NCBI RefSeq assembly: GCF_034377145.1
Contig: NZ_CP139707.1
Location: forward strand, 2,864,501-2,928,500
Direction: 5' to 3'
Origin: Sulfitobacter sp. OXR-159
GTDB lineage: Bacteria; Pseudomonadota; Alphaproteobacteria; Rhodobacterales; Rhodobacteraceae
Length of the DNA stretch: 64,000 bases
In this document: positions 25,050 to 35,561 of the stretch, in pieces
Numbering within the stretch: position 1 is the first letter of the stretch
How the letters are laid out: every line of letters begins with the position of its first letter
The notes under the pieces: generated by a model
The model's database searches: none
Told to the model about the DNA's origin: nothing
What the model saw: the letters and a program-made list of their open reading frames with translations, nothing else
Translations under genes and position numbers: made by a program

Positions 25050-25616
25050 TCAATTCGCTGATTTCATTGCCACGGCGGCCACGGCCCCGTCATGCACCAG
25101 CACCTCAGACCAACGTGCGGTTTGGCCCAACCGCTCATAAGCATTGACGAAAAACGCCGTTTTATCGAGCGTGCCAATCCGCTTGCCGCAGGGTTTGCCC
25201 TTGCCCACGCCACAGACACTGGCCTTGATCGCCTCATAGGCCGCGTCGGTCTCGGCGATGGGCAGGTTTTCCCCGCCCGGGCCATAGTGCAACTGTTCGT
25301 AGACCGAGGGCGTGCCGAACAAGACATTGGCCGCCGTCAACTGGCGCGCGCAATCATCCGCAAAACCGGTGATATAGAAACTGCGCGCCCCCGCGCTGCC
25401 GGGTTGCGAATCGAACAGCCGATAGCCCCGCGCCGCAGGTTCTTCGACCATCTTGCCCAAATCTTGCTCTCGCACATCACAGACGCGGGCGACCTCCCCA
25501 AAAGGCAGGGCGGTGCCAAAGCCGATCTCGTCAACCTGAGGCGCCGGCGCGGAGGGCGCCATGCCGCAGGCCGAGGGAAGCGCTGCCATGATCAAAAGGC
25601 CGATGCGTCGTTTCAT
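25050..25616 (-). CDS. Predicted lipoprotein of unknown function
   Basis: A 188-aa protein with a short basic N-terminus (MKRRIG), hydrophobic core and the lipobox-like 'LPSACG', so it is probably lipid-anchored after Cys17. The mature part contains four further cysteines (in 'ARVCDVREQ', 'DDCARQL', 'ASVCGVGKGKPCG'), which could form two disulphides. I recognise no enzyme motif. It resembles conserved small lipoproteins found in roseobacters. It stands alone, about 95 bp downstream of dnaE's 3' end is on the same strand, so it lies between dnaE (which ends at 25712) and slyX; read-in from its own promoter near 25620-25700 is likely. Confidence 0.7.
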   Translation of the reverse strand: MKRRIGLLIMAALPSACGMAPSAPAPQVDEIGFGTALPFGEVARVCDVREQDLGKMVEEPAARGYRLFDSQPGSAGARSFYITGFADDCARQLTAANVLFGTPSVYEQLHYGPGGENLPIAETDAAYEAIKASVCGVGKGKPCGKRIGTLDKTAFFVNAYERLGQTARWSEVLVHDGAVAAVAMKSAN

Positions 25617-25711
25617 GCTTTGCTCCCCGTTGCTTATCAGGCAGTTAGCGCAGCCACCGCTTGCCGTCCACTGACGGGCGGAAAAAGGGCGGATCTGCGC
25701 GAGGGGCGAGG

Positions 25712-28700
25712 TCAGATTTCCTCGACCTCCATCACCCCGTCGAGCGAGCGGATCGCGCCCTTGATCTGCGGTGTCACCGGGAACTCGCGCCCCAGATCAA
25801 CCTCGACCTCGCCGGGCAGGCTTGGGTCCATCAGGCAGAACTGCACCGGCCCCTTCCCCGCCGCCTTGACCGCTTGGCGCGCCCCGTCGAGCACATCGGC
25901 CACCGATTGAATGGCCCCCGGCCCGTCGATGAAAACGCGCAGCCCCATGCTGCCCGCATCCGCCACCGCCGCGTCGATCGGGCCGATGCCGCGTGCCAAA
26001 AGCTTCAACTGGTCGCTTTCCATCGTGGCTTCGACCGTAACGACGACCTTGGACCCGACCTCCAGATGATCGCGCGACGCCTCCAGCACGTCGGAGAAGA
26101 TCGTCACCTCGTAGCCACCCGTGGGGTCCGACAGCTGCGCAAAGGCAAAGCGGTTGCCCCGCGCCGACTTGCGCTCTTGCCGTCCGGCGACCACGCCCGC
26201 CAACCGCGCGTTCATCGCGCCGCGGGTGCTGACCTTTTCGTTCAATTCGTCCAGCGTGAGGAAGGGCAAGCCCGCCTCGCGCGCCCATTTGCGTTTCAGC
26301 GGCGGCATGTAGTCGTCAAGCGGATGGCCCGAAAGATAAAAGCCCACAGCCTTGAATTCCTCGGCCAGCCGCTCCGCCGATTGCCAGTCATCGCAGGGCA
26401 GCATCCGCGGTTCGGGCAGATCATCGCCTGCCTCACCAAAGAGCGACACCTGACTGCTGGCTTTCTGCTCATGGATCGCCGCGGAGTAGCTGACCAGCCC
26501 GTCGAGCGATTGGAACACCCGCCGCCGGTTGCTGTCGAGCTGATCGAAGGCGCCCGAGCGCACCAGCATCTCCAGCGGCCGCTTGCCCACGCGCTTGAGG
26601 TCCACCCGGCGGGCGAGGTCAAAGAGCGTGGCAAAGGGCTTGTCGACACCGTCGACCTTGCGCCCCTCGGTCACCAGCCGCATCGCCTCCAACCCGACGT
26701 TCTTCAACGCACCGAGCGCATAGACCAGCGCGCCATCGACCACTTTGAAGGTCGCATCCGAGCGGTTCACGCAGGGCGGCACCCAAGGCAGTTCCAGCCG
26801 CTTGCGCACTTCCTCGAAGTAAACCGCCAGCTTGTCAGTCAGGTGGATATCGCAATTCATCACCCCGGCCATGAACTCGACCGGGTGGTTCGCTTTCAGC
26901 CAAGCCGTCTGGTAGGAGACCACCGCATAGGCCGCCGCGTGGGATTTGTTGAAACCGTAGTTGGCGAATTTTTCCAGAAGGTCGAAGACCTCTGCCGCCT
27001 TCTTTTTATCGACCCCATTGGCCATCGCGCCCTTTTCGAACTTGGGGCGTTCCTTGGCCATCTCCTCGGCAATTTTCTTACCCATCGCACGGCGCAACAG
27101 GTCCGCGCCGCCAAGCGAGTAGCCCGCCATGACCTGCGCGATCTGCATCACCTGTTCTTGGTAAACGATAATGCCTTGGGTCTCTTCAAGGATGTAGTCG
27201 ATCGACGGGTGCACGGATTCCAGCTCGCGCTGGCCATTCTTGACCTCGCAATAGACCGGAATGTTCTCCATCGGGCCGGGACGGTAAAGCGCCACGAGGG
27301 CCACGATGTCTTCGATACAGGTCGGTTTCATGCGCTTGAGCGCATCCATCATGCCGCTGGATTCCACCTGAAAGACCGCGACCGTCTTGGCGCTGGAGTA
27401 AAGCTTGTAGGTCGCTTTATCGTCGAGCGGGATCGTGGCCACGTCATCCACGTGCCCCTCTGGCGGCTCATAAATTTGGCGACCATCTGCGGCGAGGTGC
27501 AGATGCCGCCCGCCCGCTTTGATCTGATCAAGCGCGTTTTGGATGACGGTGAGAGTCTTCAGACCCAGAAAGTCGAATTTCACCAGCCCGGCCTGTTCGA
27601 CCCATTTCATGTTGAACTGCGTCGCTGGCATGTCCGAGCGCGGGTCTTGATAGAGCGGCACCAGATGGTCCAGCGGCCGGTCGCCGATGACCACACCCGC
27701 CGCGTGGGTCGAGGCGTTGCGCAAGAGCCCCTCGACCTGCTGGCCATAGGTCAGCAAGCGGTCCACGACCTCTTCGTTCTTGGCCTCTTCGCGCAGGCGC
27801 GGCTCATCCGCCAGCGCCTTTTCGATGGAGACGGGTTTCACCCCTTCCACCGGGATCATCTTCGACAGACGGTCGACCTGCCCGTAGGGCATCTGCAACA
27901 CGCGACCAATATCGCGCACCGCCGCCTTGGACAAAAGCGCACCGAAGGTGATGATCTGCCCCACCTTGTCGCGACCGTATTTCTCCTGCACGTAGCGGAT
28001 CACCTCTTCGCGGCGGTCCATGCAAAAGTCGATGTCGAAGTCGGGCATCGAGACCCGCTCGGGGTTGAGGAAACGCTCGAACAGCAGCGAATAGCGCAGG
28101 GGGTCGAGGTCGGTGATGGTCAGCGCATAGGCCACGAGTGACCCCGCACCCGAGCCCCGCCCCGGCCCCACGGGAATGTCATTGTCTTTGGCCCATTGGA
28201 TGAAGTCGGCAACGATCAGGAAGTAGCCGGGGAACCCCATGCCTTCGATGATGCCCAGCTCGAAATCGAGGCGCTTTTGGTAGTCCTCCACGCTGACCGC
28301 ATGGGGGATCACCGCCAGACGCGCCTGTAGCCCCTCGTTGGCCATGCGGCGCAGTTCGGCCACCTCATCGTCGGCGAACTTCGGCAAGATCGGGTCGCGG
28401 CGGTAGGCCATAAAGGCGCAGCGTTTGGCGATCTCGACAGTGTTGCTCAGCGCTTCGGGTAGATCGGCGAAAAGCGTCGCCATCTCGGCCTGCGACTTGA
28501 AGTAATGCTGCGCGGTCAAGCGGCGGCGGGGCTGGCTTTGGTCAACATAGGCACCCTCGGCGATGCAGATCAGCGCGTCATGGGCCTCGTACATATCTGG
28601 TTTCGGGAAATAGACATCGTTGGTCGCAACCAGCGGGATATCCATCGCATAGGCCATCTCGATAAAGCCGCGCTCGGTCAGACGCTCGGGCTCGGGTTGG

Positions 28701-29248
28701 CCACCGTCTTCGGGGTGGCGCTGCAACTCGACATAAAGCCGGTCGCCAAAGGCACCCTGCAGCCGCGCCATCAACGCCTCTGCCGCCGGGCGCTGGCCGC
28801 CTTGCAAAAGCATCCCCACCGGCCCCAACGCGCCACCCGTCAGGCAGATGAGATCGGCGCTCAGCGCCTCAAGCTCCGCCAGCGTCACCTCGGCCACCGC
28901 CCCGCCCTTGTCGAGGTAGAGGCAGGAGTTCAGCTTCATCAGGTTCTCATAGCCCAATTCGCTTTGCGCCAGCAGGACCACCGGCGCAGGCGGGCGCGGT
29001 TTCTCACCCGGCTGCACCTCGACATAGGCCACGTCGACCTGACAGCCGATGATCGGCTGCACGCCCGCGCCCGCCATGGCGACAGAGAATTCCAGCGCGG
29101 CGAACATGTTGTTGGTGTCGGTCAGCGCCAGCGCGGGCATGCCCGCATCGCGGCACATGCTGGGCAGCTTTTTCAGCCGCAGCGCGCCTTCCAGCAAGGA
29201 ATACTCGGAATGGCTACGCAGGTGAATGAATCGGGGATCATTGGACAT
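25712..29248 (-). CDS. dnaE: DNA polymerase III alpha subunit
   Basis: A 1178-aa replicative polymerase, normal length for DnaE1. The N-terminal PHP domain starts at 'FIHLRSHSEYSLLEGALRL'. The polymerase catalytic acidic motif 'MPDFDIDFCMDRREEVI' lies near residue 400, followed by 'YVQEKYGRDKVGQIITFG' and 'STHAAGVVIGDRPL'. The helix-hairpin-helix and OB-fold regions ('YEVTIFSDVLEASRDHLEVG') are at the C-terminus. Lone gene, divergent from xdhA with a 199-bp gap. Housekeeping gene with no visible anomaly. Confidence 0.97.
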   Translation of the reverse strand: MSNDPRFIHLRSHSEYSLLEGALRLKKLPSMCRDAGMPALALTDTNNMFAALEFSVAMAGAGVQPIIGCQVDVAYVEVQPGEKPRPPAPVVLLAQSELGYENLMKLNSCLYLDKGGAVAEVTLAELEALSADLICLTGGALGPVGMLLQGGQRPAAEALMARLQGAFGDRLYVELQRHPEDGGQPEPERLTERGFIEMAYAMDIPLVATNDVYFPKPDMYEAHDALICIAEGAYVDQSQPRRRLTAQHYFKSQAEMATLFADLPEALSNTVEIAKRCAFMAYRRDPILPKFADDEVAELRRMANEGLQARLAVIPHAVSVEDYQKRLDFELGIIEGMGFPGYFLIVADFIQWAKDNDIPVGPGRGSGAGSLVAYALTITDLDPLRYSLLFERFLNPERVSMPDFDIDFCMDRREEVIRYVQEKYGRDKVGQIITFGALLSKAAVRDIGRVLQMPYGQVDRLSKMIPVEGVKPVSIEKALADEPRLREEAKNEEVVDRLLTYGQQVEGLLRNASTHAAGVVIGDRPLDHLVPLYQDPRSDMPATQFNMKWVEQAGLVKFDFLGLKTLTVIQNALDQIKAGGRHLHLAADGRQIYEPPEGHVDDVATIPLDDKATYKLYSSAKTVAVFQVESSGMMDALKRMKPTCIEDIVALVALYRPGPMENIPVYCEVKNGQRELESVHPSIDYILEETQGIIVYQEQVMQIAQVMAGYSLGGADLLRRAMGKKIAEEMAKERPKFEKGAMANGVDKKKAAEVFDLLEKFANYGFNKSHAAAYAVVSYQTAWLKANHPVEFMAGVMNCDIHLTDKLAVYFEEVRKRLELPWVPPCVNRSDATFKVVDGALVYALGALKNVGLEAMRLVTEGRKVDGVDKPFATLFDLARRVDLKRVGKRPLEMLVRSGAFDQLDSNRRRVFQSLDGLVSYSAAIHEQKASSQVSLFGEAGDDLPEPRMLPCDDWQSAERLAEEFKAVGFYLSGHPLDDYMPPLKRKWAREAGLPFLTLDELNEKVSTRGAMNARLAGVVAGRQERKSARGNRFAFAQLSDPTGGYEVTIFSDVLEASRDHLEVGSKVVVTVEATMESDQLKLLARGIGPIDAAVADAGSMGLRVFIDGPGAIQSVADVLDGARQAVKAAGKGPVQFCLMDPSLPGEVEVDLGREFPVTPQIKGAIRSLDGVMEVEEI

Positions 29249-29447
29249 GCCCGCAATTTACGCGACCCGCCCCGCAGGCACCAGCATCGGATCACACCCA
29301 GCGCATTTTTCGCCCAAGGTGTTTTTTCTTGCCAAAACGCCCCCCACCCCGCTAGCCTGACCTCTACCTCGCCCGCGCCCGGTTCTACGCCGCATCGAAC
29401 CCCGCGCACCGTTATGGGCCACTTTGTACTGCGGCGGATGAGAACCA

Positions 29448-30839
29448 ATGGACATCACTTTTCTTCTCAACGGAGAAGTCGTGTCACTCTCCGACGTGTC
29501 TCCGACCACCACCCTGCTTGATTGGCTGCGCGAAGAACGCGGGCTGACCGGGACAAAAGAGGGCTGCAACGAGGGCGACTGCGGAGCCTGTTCGGTGATG
29601 ATCACCGATGAAAACGGCAGCCGCGCGCTCAATGGCTGTATCCTGTTTCTGCCGCAGGTGAATGGTAAAGCCGTCACCACGGTTGAGGGCATGGCAAGCG
29701 CCGATGGCACGCTGCATCCCGTGCAGGAGACGATGATAGAGCATCACGGCAGCCAATGCGGTTTCTGTACGCCGGGCTTCGTGGTCTCCATGGCCACGGC
29801 GCATCTCAATGGTGCGACGGATCATGACGTGCAACTGGCTGGCAACCTTTGCCGCTGCACCGGCTACGCGCCGATCATCCGCGCGGCCAAAGCCGCCGAA
29901 GGCGCACCGGTGCCAGAACATCTGTGCAGCCTCAAGGACAAGTTGGCGCAGGACATCCCCGCGCCCGCCAAAGCCGATGGCGCGCCGCATGTACAGCCCG
30001 AGAACAGCGATGCGTTGGCCGCTTGGTATCTCGACAATCCGGACGCCACGCTGATCGCCGGAGCAACGGACGTGGGTCTTTGGGTCACCAAAGGCTTCCG
30101 CGATCTCGGCGCCGTCGCCTTCCTCAACCGCTGCGCCGATCTGCGCGGCATCACCGAGGACGAAACCGGCCTGCGCATCGGTGCAATGACCACGCTGACC
30201 GAGGTAGAGGCAAAGCTTGCCCCCCTGCATCCCAGCTTGGGTACCATGCTGCGCCGCTATGGCTCGACGCAGGTGCGCAACGCGGCGACGCTGGGCGGCA
30301 ATATCGCCAATGGCTCGCCCATCGGGGATGGCCCGCCCGCGCTGATTGCGCTTGGGGCGACCCTGCAGTTGCGGCGCGGTAATGCGCGACGCGAGATAGC
30401 GCTTGAGGATTTCTTTCTCGACTACGGCAAACAAGACCGCGCGGCGGGAGAATTTGTCGAAGCCATCCTCATCCCCCGCCAACATGACACCCTGCGCTGC
30501 TACAAACTGTCGAAACGCTTCGAGCAAGATATTTCGGCGGTCTGCGGCTGTATTTCGATCACCGGCAATGGCACCGAAATCCTCACCGCGCGCATCGCCT
30601 TTGGCGGCATGGCGGCAACACCGAAACGCGCCGCTGCGGCTGAGGCGGCGCTCGTCGGCCAACCGTGGAGCGAAGACACCATCCGCAAGGCGATGGCAGC
30701 GATGACCGACGATTTCACCCCCCTCTCGGACATGCGCGCCTCTGCCAGCTACCGGATGGAGGCGGCGCAAAACATGCTGCTGCGCTATTTCCATGACGCC
30801 AACGGTCAAGCCACCCACCTGCAGGAGGTCTCGGCATGA
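29448..30839 (+). CDS. xdhA: Xanthine dehydrogenase small subunit (2Fe-2S and FAD)
   Basis: A 463-aa subunit carrying two [2Fe-2S] clusters and FAD. The N-terminal plant-type cluster is '[13 protein letters not shown]' with a later Cys in 'NGCILFLPQ'; the second cluster is 'CGFCTPGF' and '[11 protein letters not shown]'. The FAD domain has '[14 protein letters not shown]' and '[22 protein letters not shown]'. It passes electrons from the Mo site of XdhB to NAD+. Its start ATG follows GATGAGAACCA; its stop overlaps xdhB. First gene of a rightward run that ends with a purine-type importer. Confidence 0.95.
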   Translation: MDITFLLNGEVVSLSDVSPTTTLLDWLREERGLTGTKEGCNEGDCGACSVMITDENGSRALNGCILFLPQVNGKAVTTVEGMASADGTLHPVQETMIEHHGSQCGFCTPGFVVSMATAHLNGATDHDVQLAGNLCRCTGYAPIIRAAKAAEGAPVPEHLCSLKDKLAQDIPAPAKADGAPHVQPENSDALAAWYLDNPDATLIAGATDVGLWVTKGFRDLGAVAFLNRCADLRGITEDETGLRIGAMTTLTEVEAKLAPLHPSLGTMLRRYGSTQVRNAATLGGNIANGSPIGDGPPALIALGATLQLRRGNARREIALEDFFLDYGKQDRAAGEFVEAILIPRQHDTLRCYKLSKRFEQDISAVCGCISITGNGTEILTARIAFGGMAATPKRAAAAEAALVGQPWSEDTIRKAMAAMTDDFTPLSDMRASASYRMEAAQNMLLRYFHDANGQATHLQEVSA

Positions 30840-33250
30840 GCGTTGCAAAGCCCCTTCCCCATGACGCCGCGAAGCTCCATGTCACCGGTGCCGCGCGCTA
30901 TGTCGACGACATCCCCACGCCGCGCGGCACGCTGCATCTGGCCTTTGGCCTCAGCCCCGTCGCGGCGGGCGAATTGACGGCGCTTGACCTCGACGCCGTG
31001 CGGTCTGCGCCCGGCGTGGTCAAAGTGCTGACTGCCGATGATCTCCTCCATGACTGCGACACCTCACCCTCGAACCATGACGAGCCGCTTTTGGCGACGG
31101 GCGAAATTCATTTCGCGGGCCAACCGCTCTATCTGGTCGTGGCCACCAGCCACCTCGCTGCCCGTCGCGCCGCGCAACTGGGCAAGCCACAGATCACCCC
31201 GCGTGATCCGATCCTGACCGTCGAGCAGGCGCTCGCCGCCGACAGCCGGTTCGAAGACGGCCCCCGCATCTACCAGAAGGGCGATGCCGAGGCCGCGCTC
31301 TCCAAGGCCAGCCGCCGCCTCTCGGGCCAGATCGAGATGGGCGGGCAGGAGCATTTCTATCTCGAAGGTCAGGCCGCCATGGCGCTGCCGCAGGACAACG
31401 GCGACATGCTGGTGCATTCCTCGACCCAGCACCCGACCGAAATTCAGCACAAAGTGGCCCATGCCATTGGCCGCCCGATGCATGCCGTGCGGGTCGAGAC
31501 GCGGCGTATGGGCGGCGGTTTCGGTGGCAAGGAAAGCCAAGGCAACGCGCTGGCGATTGCCTGTTCTGTCGCCGCGTCTCTGACCGGCAAACCCTGCAAG
31601 ATGCGCTATGACCGCGATGACGATATGATCATCACCGGCAAGCGGCATGATTTCCGCATCGCTTACGACGCAGGCTTTGACGAGACGGGGCGCATCACCG
31701 CGCTGGACGTGACCCATTACACCCGCTGCGGCTGGTCGATGGACCTCAGCCTGCCCGTGGCCGACCGCGCCATGCTGCACGCCGACAACGCTTACCATCT
31801 GCACGACATCCGCATCACCTCGCACCGCTTGCGCACCAATACCGCCAGCGCCACGGCGTTTCGCGGTTTTGGCGGGCCGCAAGGGGTGGTCGGAATTGAG
31901 CGGGTCATGGACCATATCGCTCATGAACTGGGCCTCGACCCGCTCGCCGTGCGCCGGGCGAATTACTACACCGACAACGCCCACCGCCCGACCGAGGTGG
32001 AGGCCACCGGCACCGCGATCGACAACCGCACCCCACCGGATGCAGAGGCCGATCTATCCTCTCGCGGCGCGCCCCCTGCGGCGGCAGGCAAGGCTGCGAT
32101 CCCTGAAACCCCGTCGGACGTGCAGACCACGCCCTATCAGCAGCCGGTCAACGACTGTATCATCAATGCACTGACCGACCGACTGGTTGAGAGTGCCGAC
32201 TACAACGCCCGCCGCGCCGCCATCGCCGAATGGAACGCCGCAAACCCGCTACTGAAACGCGGCATCGCCATCACCCCGGTTAAATTCGGCATCTCCTTCA
32301 CGCTCACCCACCTCAATCAAGCGGGCGCGCTGGTGCATGTCTATCAGGATGGCTCGATCCACCTGAACCATGGCGGGACCGAGATGGGGCAAGGGCTGTT
32401 CCAGAAGGTTGCGCAAGTCGCCGCGTCGCGCTTTGGCGTCTCGCCCGAGGCGGTCAAGATTACAGCCACCGATACCGCCAAAGTGCCCAACACCTCGGCC
32501 ACGGCGGCGTCTTCTGGGTCAGACCTCAACGGGATGGCCGCGCAAAACGCCTGTGACACGATCCGCGACCGCATGGCGGCGCATCTGGCCGAACGCTACC
32601 AGACCACGCCGGATCAGGTGCGGTTCACCGACGGCATGGTGCAGATCGGGGGCGAAGAGATCACCTTTGCCGCTGCCGCCGCTTCGGCCTATGAAAACCG
32701 CGTCAGCCTTTCGGCCACGGGATTTTACAAAACGCCCGACATCGAATGGGACCGCATCGCCGGACGCGGGCGGCCGTTCTACTACTTCGCCTATGGTGCC
32801 GCCTGCACCGAAGTGGTGATCGACACGCTGACCGGCGAAAACCGCATTCTGCGCACTGACATCCTGCATGACGCGGGCGCCTCGCTGAACCCGGCGCTGG
32901 ACATCGGCCAGATTGAGGGCGGATACGTGCAAGGCGCGGGCTGGCTCACGACCGAGGAACTGGTCTGGGACGAAACCGGCACCCTGCGCACCCACGCGCC
33001 TTCGACCTATAAAATCCCTGCCTGCTCCGACCGGCCGCCCGTGTTCAACGTGAAACTCTGGGACCAGCCAAACACGGCGCAGACGGTCTACCGCTCTAAG
33101 GCCGTGGGCGAGCCGCCCTTCATGCTGGGCATCTCGGCCTTCATGGCGCTGTCGGATGCGGTATCGGCCTGCGGAGATCGCTACGCCGATCTGCAAGCGC
33201 CCGCCACCGCCGAGGCCGTCCTTGCCGCCGTCGGACGGGCGCGGGAATGA
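30836..33250 (+). CDS. xdhB: Xanthine dehydrogenase large subunit (molybdopterin)
   Basis: An 804-aa Mo-cofactor subunit that hydroxylates hypoxanthine/xanthine to urate. Motifs: '[14 protein letters not shown]', '[14 protein letters not shown]', '[18 protein letters not shown]' (the Arg/Phe substrate pocket), '[14 protein letters not shown]', and the catalytic Glu in '[13 protein letters not shown]'. Between 'NYYTDNAH' and '[13 protein letters not shown]' there is an extra, Pro/Ala-rich stretch of about 45 residues (near 383-430) that most homologues lack. ATGA-type overlaps with xdhA and xdhC indicate strict coupling. Confidence 0.95.
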   Translation: MSVAKPLPHDAAKLHVTGAARYVDDIPTPRGTLHLAFGLSPVAAGELTALDLDAVRSAPGVVKVLTADDLLHDCDTSPSNHDEPLLATGEIHFAGQPLYLVVATSHLAARRAAQLGKPQITPRDPILTVEQALAADSRFEDGPRIYQKGDAEAALSKASRRLSGQIEMGGQEHFYLEGQAAMALPQDNGDMLVHSSTQHPTEIQHKVAHAIGRPMHAVRVETRRMGGGFGGKESQGNALAIACSVAASLTGKPCKMRYDRDDDMIITGKRHDFRIAYDAGFDETGRITALDVTHYTRCGWSMDLSLPVADRAMLHADNAYHLHDIRITSHRLRTNTASATAFRGFGGPQGVVGIERVMDHIAHELGLDPLAVRRANYYTDNAHRPTEVEATGTAIDNRTPPDAEADLSSRGAPPAAAGKAAIPETPSDVQTTPYQQPVNDCIINALTDRLVESADYNARRAAIAEWNAANPLLKRGIAITPVKFGISFTLTHLNQAGALVHVYQDGSIHLNHGGTEMGQGLFQKVAQVAASRFGVSPEAVKITATDTAKVPNTSATAASSGSDLNGMAAQNACDTIRDRMAAHLAERYQTTPDQVRFTDGMVQIGGEEITFAAAAASAYENRVSLSATGFYKTPDIEWDRIAGRGRPFYYFAYGAACTEVVIDTLTGENRILRTDILHDAGASLNPALDIGQIEGGYVQGAGWLTTEELVWDETGTLRTHAPSTYKIPACSDRPPVFNVKLWDQPNTAQTVYRSKAVGEPPFMLGISAFMALSDAVSACGDRYADLQAPATAEAVLAAVGRARE

Positions 33251-34005
33251 GCGCGATTTTCGTCGAGGTCACCGCCACGCGCGGATCGGCCCCGCGGGAT
33301 GCGGGCACGGCGATGAAGATCACGCCGGACAGCATCGACGGCACCATCGGCGGCGGCGCGTTGGAGCATCAGGCGATTGCCCATGCCCGCCGCCTGCTGG
33401 CCGAAGGGCGTTTTGAGGACAGCCAAACCCTGCCCCTCGGCCCCGGCCTTGGACAGTGCTGCGGCGGCGCGGTAAGCCTGCGCTACACTGCCGCGCCCCG
33501 CCCGCTCGACAACCCCACGCCGCTGCCGCTGGACGCCACATTCGAGAGCGACACGCCCCTCTGGCTTTGGGGGGCGGGGCACGTGGGCCGCGCGGTGGTG
33601 GCCGCCTGCCCAGCCAACGCTTTTGCCATCACATGGATCGACAGCGCGGCGGACCGTTTCCCCAAAGACGTGCTGCCCCATGTCACCGCCACCCCCACCG
33701 CCGACATGCCGCGCCTTGCCGCCCACGCGCCGCAAAACGCGCACCACCTGATCTTTACCTATTCCCATGACATCGATCTCGCCCTCTGCGCTGCCCTGCT
33801 TAAACGCGGGGCAGAGAGTGTCGGCTTGATCGGCTCTGACACAAAAAAGTCACGGTTTTCCCGCCGCTTGCGCGACATGGGGCTGGATCCCTCTGGCATC
33901 ATCTGCCCTATTGGCGATAAGTCGCTGGGCAAGCTGCCCGCCCAGATTGCACATGGTGCGTTGATCTCTCTCATCGCCCGGACCCAGACAAAGGTTTCCG
34001 CATGA
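33247..34005 (+). CDS. xdhC: Xanthine dehydrogenase accessory protein (Mo-cofactor sulfuration/insertion)
   Basis: A 252-aa XdhC protein, which binds molybdenum cofactor and prepares it for insertion into XdhB. The N-terminal XdhC_CoxI domain shows 'VEVTATRGSAPRDAGTAMKI', 'GTIGGGALEHQAI' and 'LPLGPGLGQCCGGAV' with the CC pair; the C-terminal Rossmann part has 'LWLWGAGHVGRAVVAA' and 'SVGLIGSDTKKSRFSRRL'. It overlaps both xdhB and the downstream ABC ATPase gene by 4 bp. Confidence 0.93.
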   Translation: MSAIFVEVTATRGSAPRDAGTAMKITPDSIDGTIGGGALEHQAIAHARRLLAEGRFEDSQTLPLGPGLGQCCGGAVSLRYTAAPRPLDNPTPLPLDATFESDTPLWLWGAGHVGRAVVAACPANAFAITWIDSAADRFPKDVLPHVTATPTADMPRLAAHAPQNAHHLIFTYSHDIDLALCAALLKRGAESVGLIGSDTKKSRFSRRLRDMGLDPSGIICPIGDKSLGKLPAQIAHGALISLIARTQTKVSA

Positions 34006-35519
34006 CAGACAAACTTCTCGACCTCTCTGGGTTGACCAAGGCCTACCCCGGCGTCGTCGCGAACGATGACGTGTCCTTGCGGATCGCTCCGGGTGAGGTT
34101 CACGCCCTGCTGGGCGAGAATGGCGCGGGCAAATCCACACTAGTCAAAATGATCTACGGGCTGGTCAAACCTGACGCGGGCCAGATGCAGATGCGGGGCG
34201 AGAACTTTGCCCCCAGCGATCCCCATGCCGCACGACAGGCGGGCGTCGGCATGGTGTTTCAACATTTCTCGCTTTTCGATGCGCTCAGCGTGGCCGAGAA
34301 CATCGCCCTCGGCATGGAAAACCCGCCGCGCATGCGCGAGCTGAGCCAGCAAATCCGCGACGTGTCGGATACCTATGGCCTGCCGCTTGCGCCGGATCGC
34401 ACCGTCGGCGATCTATCGGCGGGGGAACGTCAGCGGGTCGAGATCATCCGCTGCCTGCTGCAAGAGCCCAAACTGCTGATCATGGACGAGCCGACATCGG
34501 TTCTTACCCCGCAAGAGGTTGAAATCCTATTCAAAACCCTGCGCAAACTCAGCGCTGAGGGCACCGCGATCCTTTATATCTCGCACAAGCTCGAAGAAAT
34601 CCGCAGCCTGTGCGACAGCGCCACGATCCTGCGGTTGGGCAAGGTCGTCGGCCATTGCACCCCGCGCGAGACCTCGGCGCGCGACATGGCAGAGATGATG
34701 GTCGGCAGCGCGCTGAAAACACCCACGCGCGACAGCAAGGCGCCGGGCGAAGTGACGCTGACGCTCAACAAACTCTCGGCGCGGTCGGCCCATGCTTTCG
34801 GCATGCCGCTGCGCGAGATTTCGGTCGAGGTGCGACGCGGTGAGGTGCTGGGCATTGGCGGCGTCGCGGGCAATGGGCAGGACGAATTGCTCAACGCGCT
34901 CTCGGGTGAAACGCTGGTCGGGGCGGGCATGATCACCTTTGACGGGCGCGATATTGGCCTTCTTGGCCCCACCGCGCGCCGGGCTCTCGGCGTGTTGACC
35001 GCGCCCGAAGAACGGCTGGGCCATGCCGCCGTGCCGGACATGTCGCTGACGGAAAACGCCATGCTGACCGGGGCCGCCCGTGAGGGGCTGGAACGCGGCG
35101 GCATGCTCGACTGGGGCAAGGCGCGCAGCTTTGCCGAGAAGATCATCAAGACATTCGACGTGCGCACCCCCGGCCCCGGCAATGCGGCGCGCTCGCTCTC
35201 GGGGGGGAACCTGCAAAAGTTCGTCATTGGCCGCGAGGTGCTGCAACGGCCCGAGCTGCTGGTGGTGAACCAGCCGACATGGGGTGTGGACGCTTCTGCT
35301 GCTGCCGCGATCCGGCAGGCGCTTTTGGACCTCGCCTCCGGCGGCACCGCCGTCATCGTCATCAGCCAAGACCTTGATGAGTTGATGGAGATTTCCGACA
35401 ATTTCGCCGCGCTAAACGAAGGCCGCCTGTCGCCGACGCGCCCCGCTCAGGGGCTGACGGTCGACGAGATTGGCCTGATGATGGGCGGCGCGCATGGCAT
35501 GGAGGTGGCGCATGTCTAA
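34002..35519 (+). CDS. Double-ABC ATPase of a BMP-dependent purine/nucleoside-type importer
   Basis: A 505-aa protein with two fused ABC cassettes, as in the YufO/NupA/RbsA-like class. The first has Walker A 'GENGAGKSTLVKMIYG', signature 'LSAGERQRVEIIRC' and Walker B 'LLIMDEPTSVLTP'. The second has a degenerate Walker A ('GVAGNGQDELLNAL'), signature 'LSGGNLQKFVIGRE' and 'LLVVNQPTWGVD' in place of Walker B, normal for this class. It overlaps xdhC, followed by two permeases and a BMP binding protein. The coupling to xanthine dehydrogenase argues that purines or purine nucleosides are the cargo. Confidence 0.92.
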   Translation: MTDKLLDLSGLTKAYPGVVANDDVSLRIAPGEVHALLGENGAGKSTLVKMIYGLVKPDAGQMQMRGENFAPSDPHAARQAGVGMVFQHFSLFDALSVAENIALGMENPPRMRELSQQIRDVSDTYGLPLAPDRTVGDLSAGERQRVEIIRCLLQEPKLLIMDEPTSVLTPQEVEILFKTLRKLSAEGTAILYISHKLEEIRSLCDSATILRLGKVVGHCTPRETSARDMAEMMVGSALKTPTRDSKAPGEVTLTLNKLSARSAHAFGMPLREISVEVRRGEVLGIGGVAGNGQDELLNALSGETLVGAGMITFDGRDIGLLGPTARRALGVLTAPEERLGHAAVPDMSLTENAMLTGAAREGLERGGMLDWGKARSFAEKIIKTFDVRTPGPGNAARSLSGGNLQKFVIGREVLQRPELLVVNQPTWGVDASAAAAIRQALLDLASGGTAVIVISQDLDELMEISDNFAALNEGRLSPTRPAQGLTVDEIGLMMGGAHGMEVAHV

Positions 35520-35561
35520 GCCAAACCTCGCATCTTTCACTCTGACCATTGGGGGTGATCT

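Noticed and set aside
25661..28141. 826-codon rightward open frame opposite dnaE
   Set aside because: It is antisense to the fully recognisable dnaE gene, is rich in His/Arg/Gly as expected of G+C-rich shadow frames, and matches no family pattern.
29381..29401. GGTTC/GAACC inverted repeat upstream of xdhA as an SOS (LexA) box
   Set aside because: The 11-base spacer does not match the alphaproteobacterial LexA direct repeat GTTC-N7-GTTC, and neither flanking gene needs SOS control.
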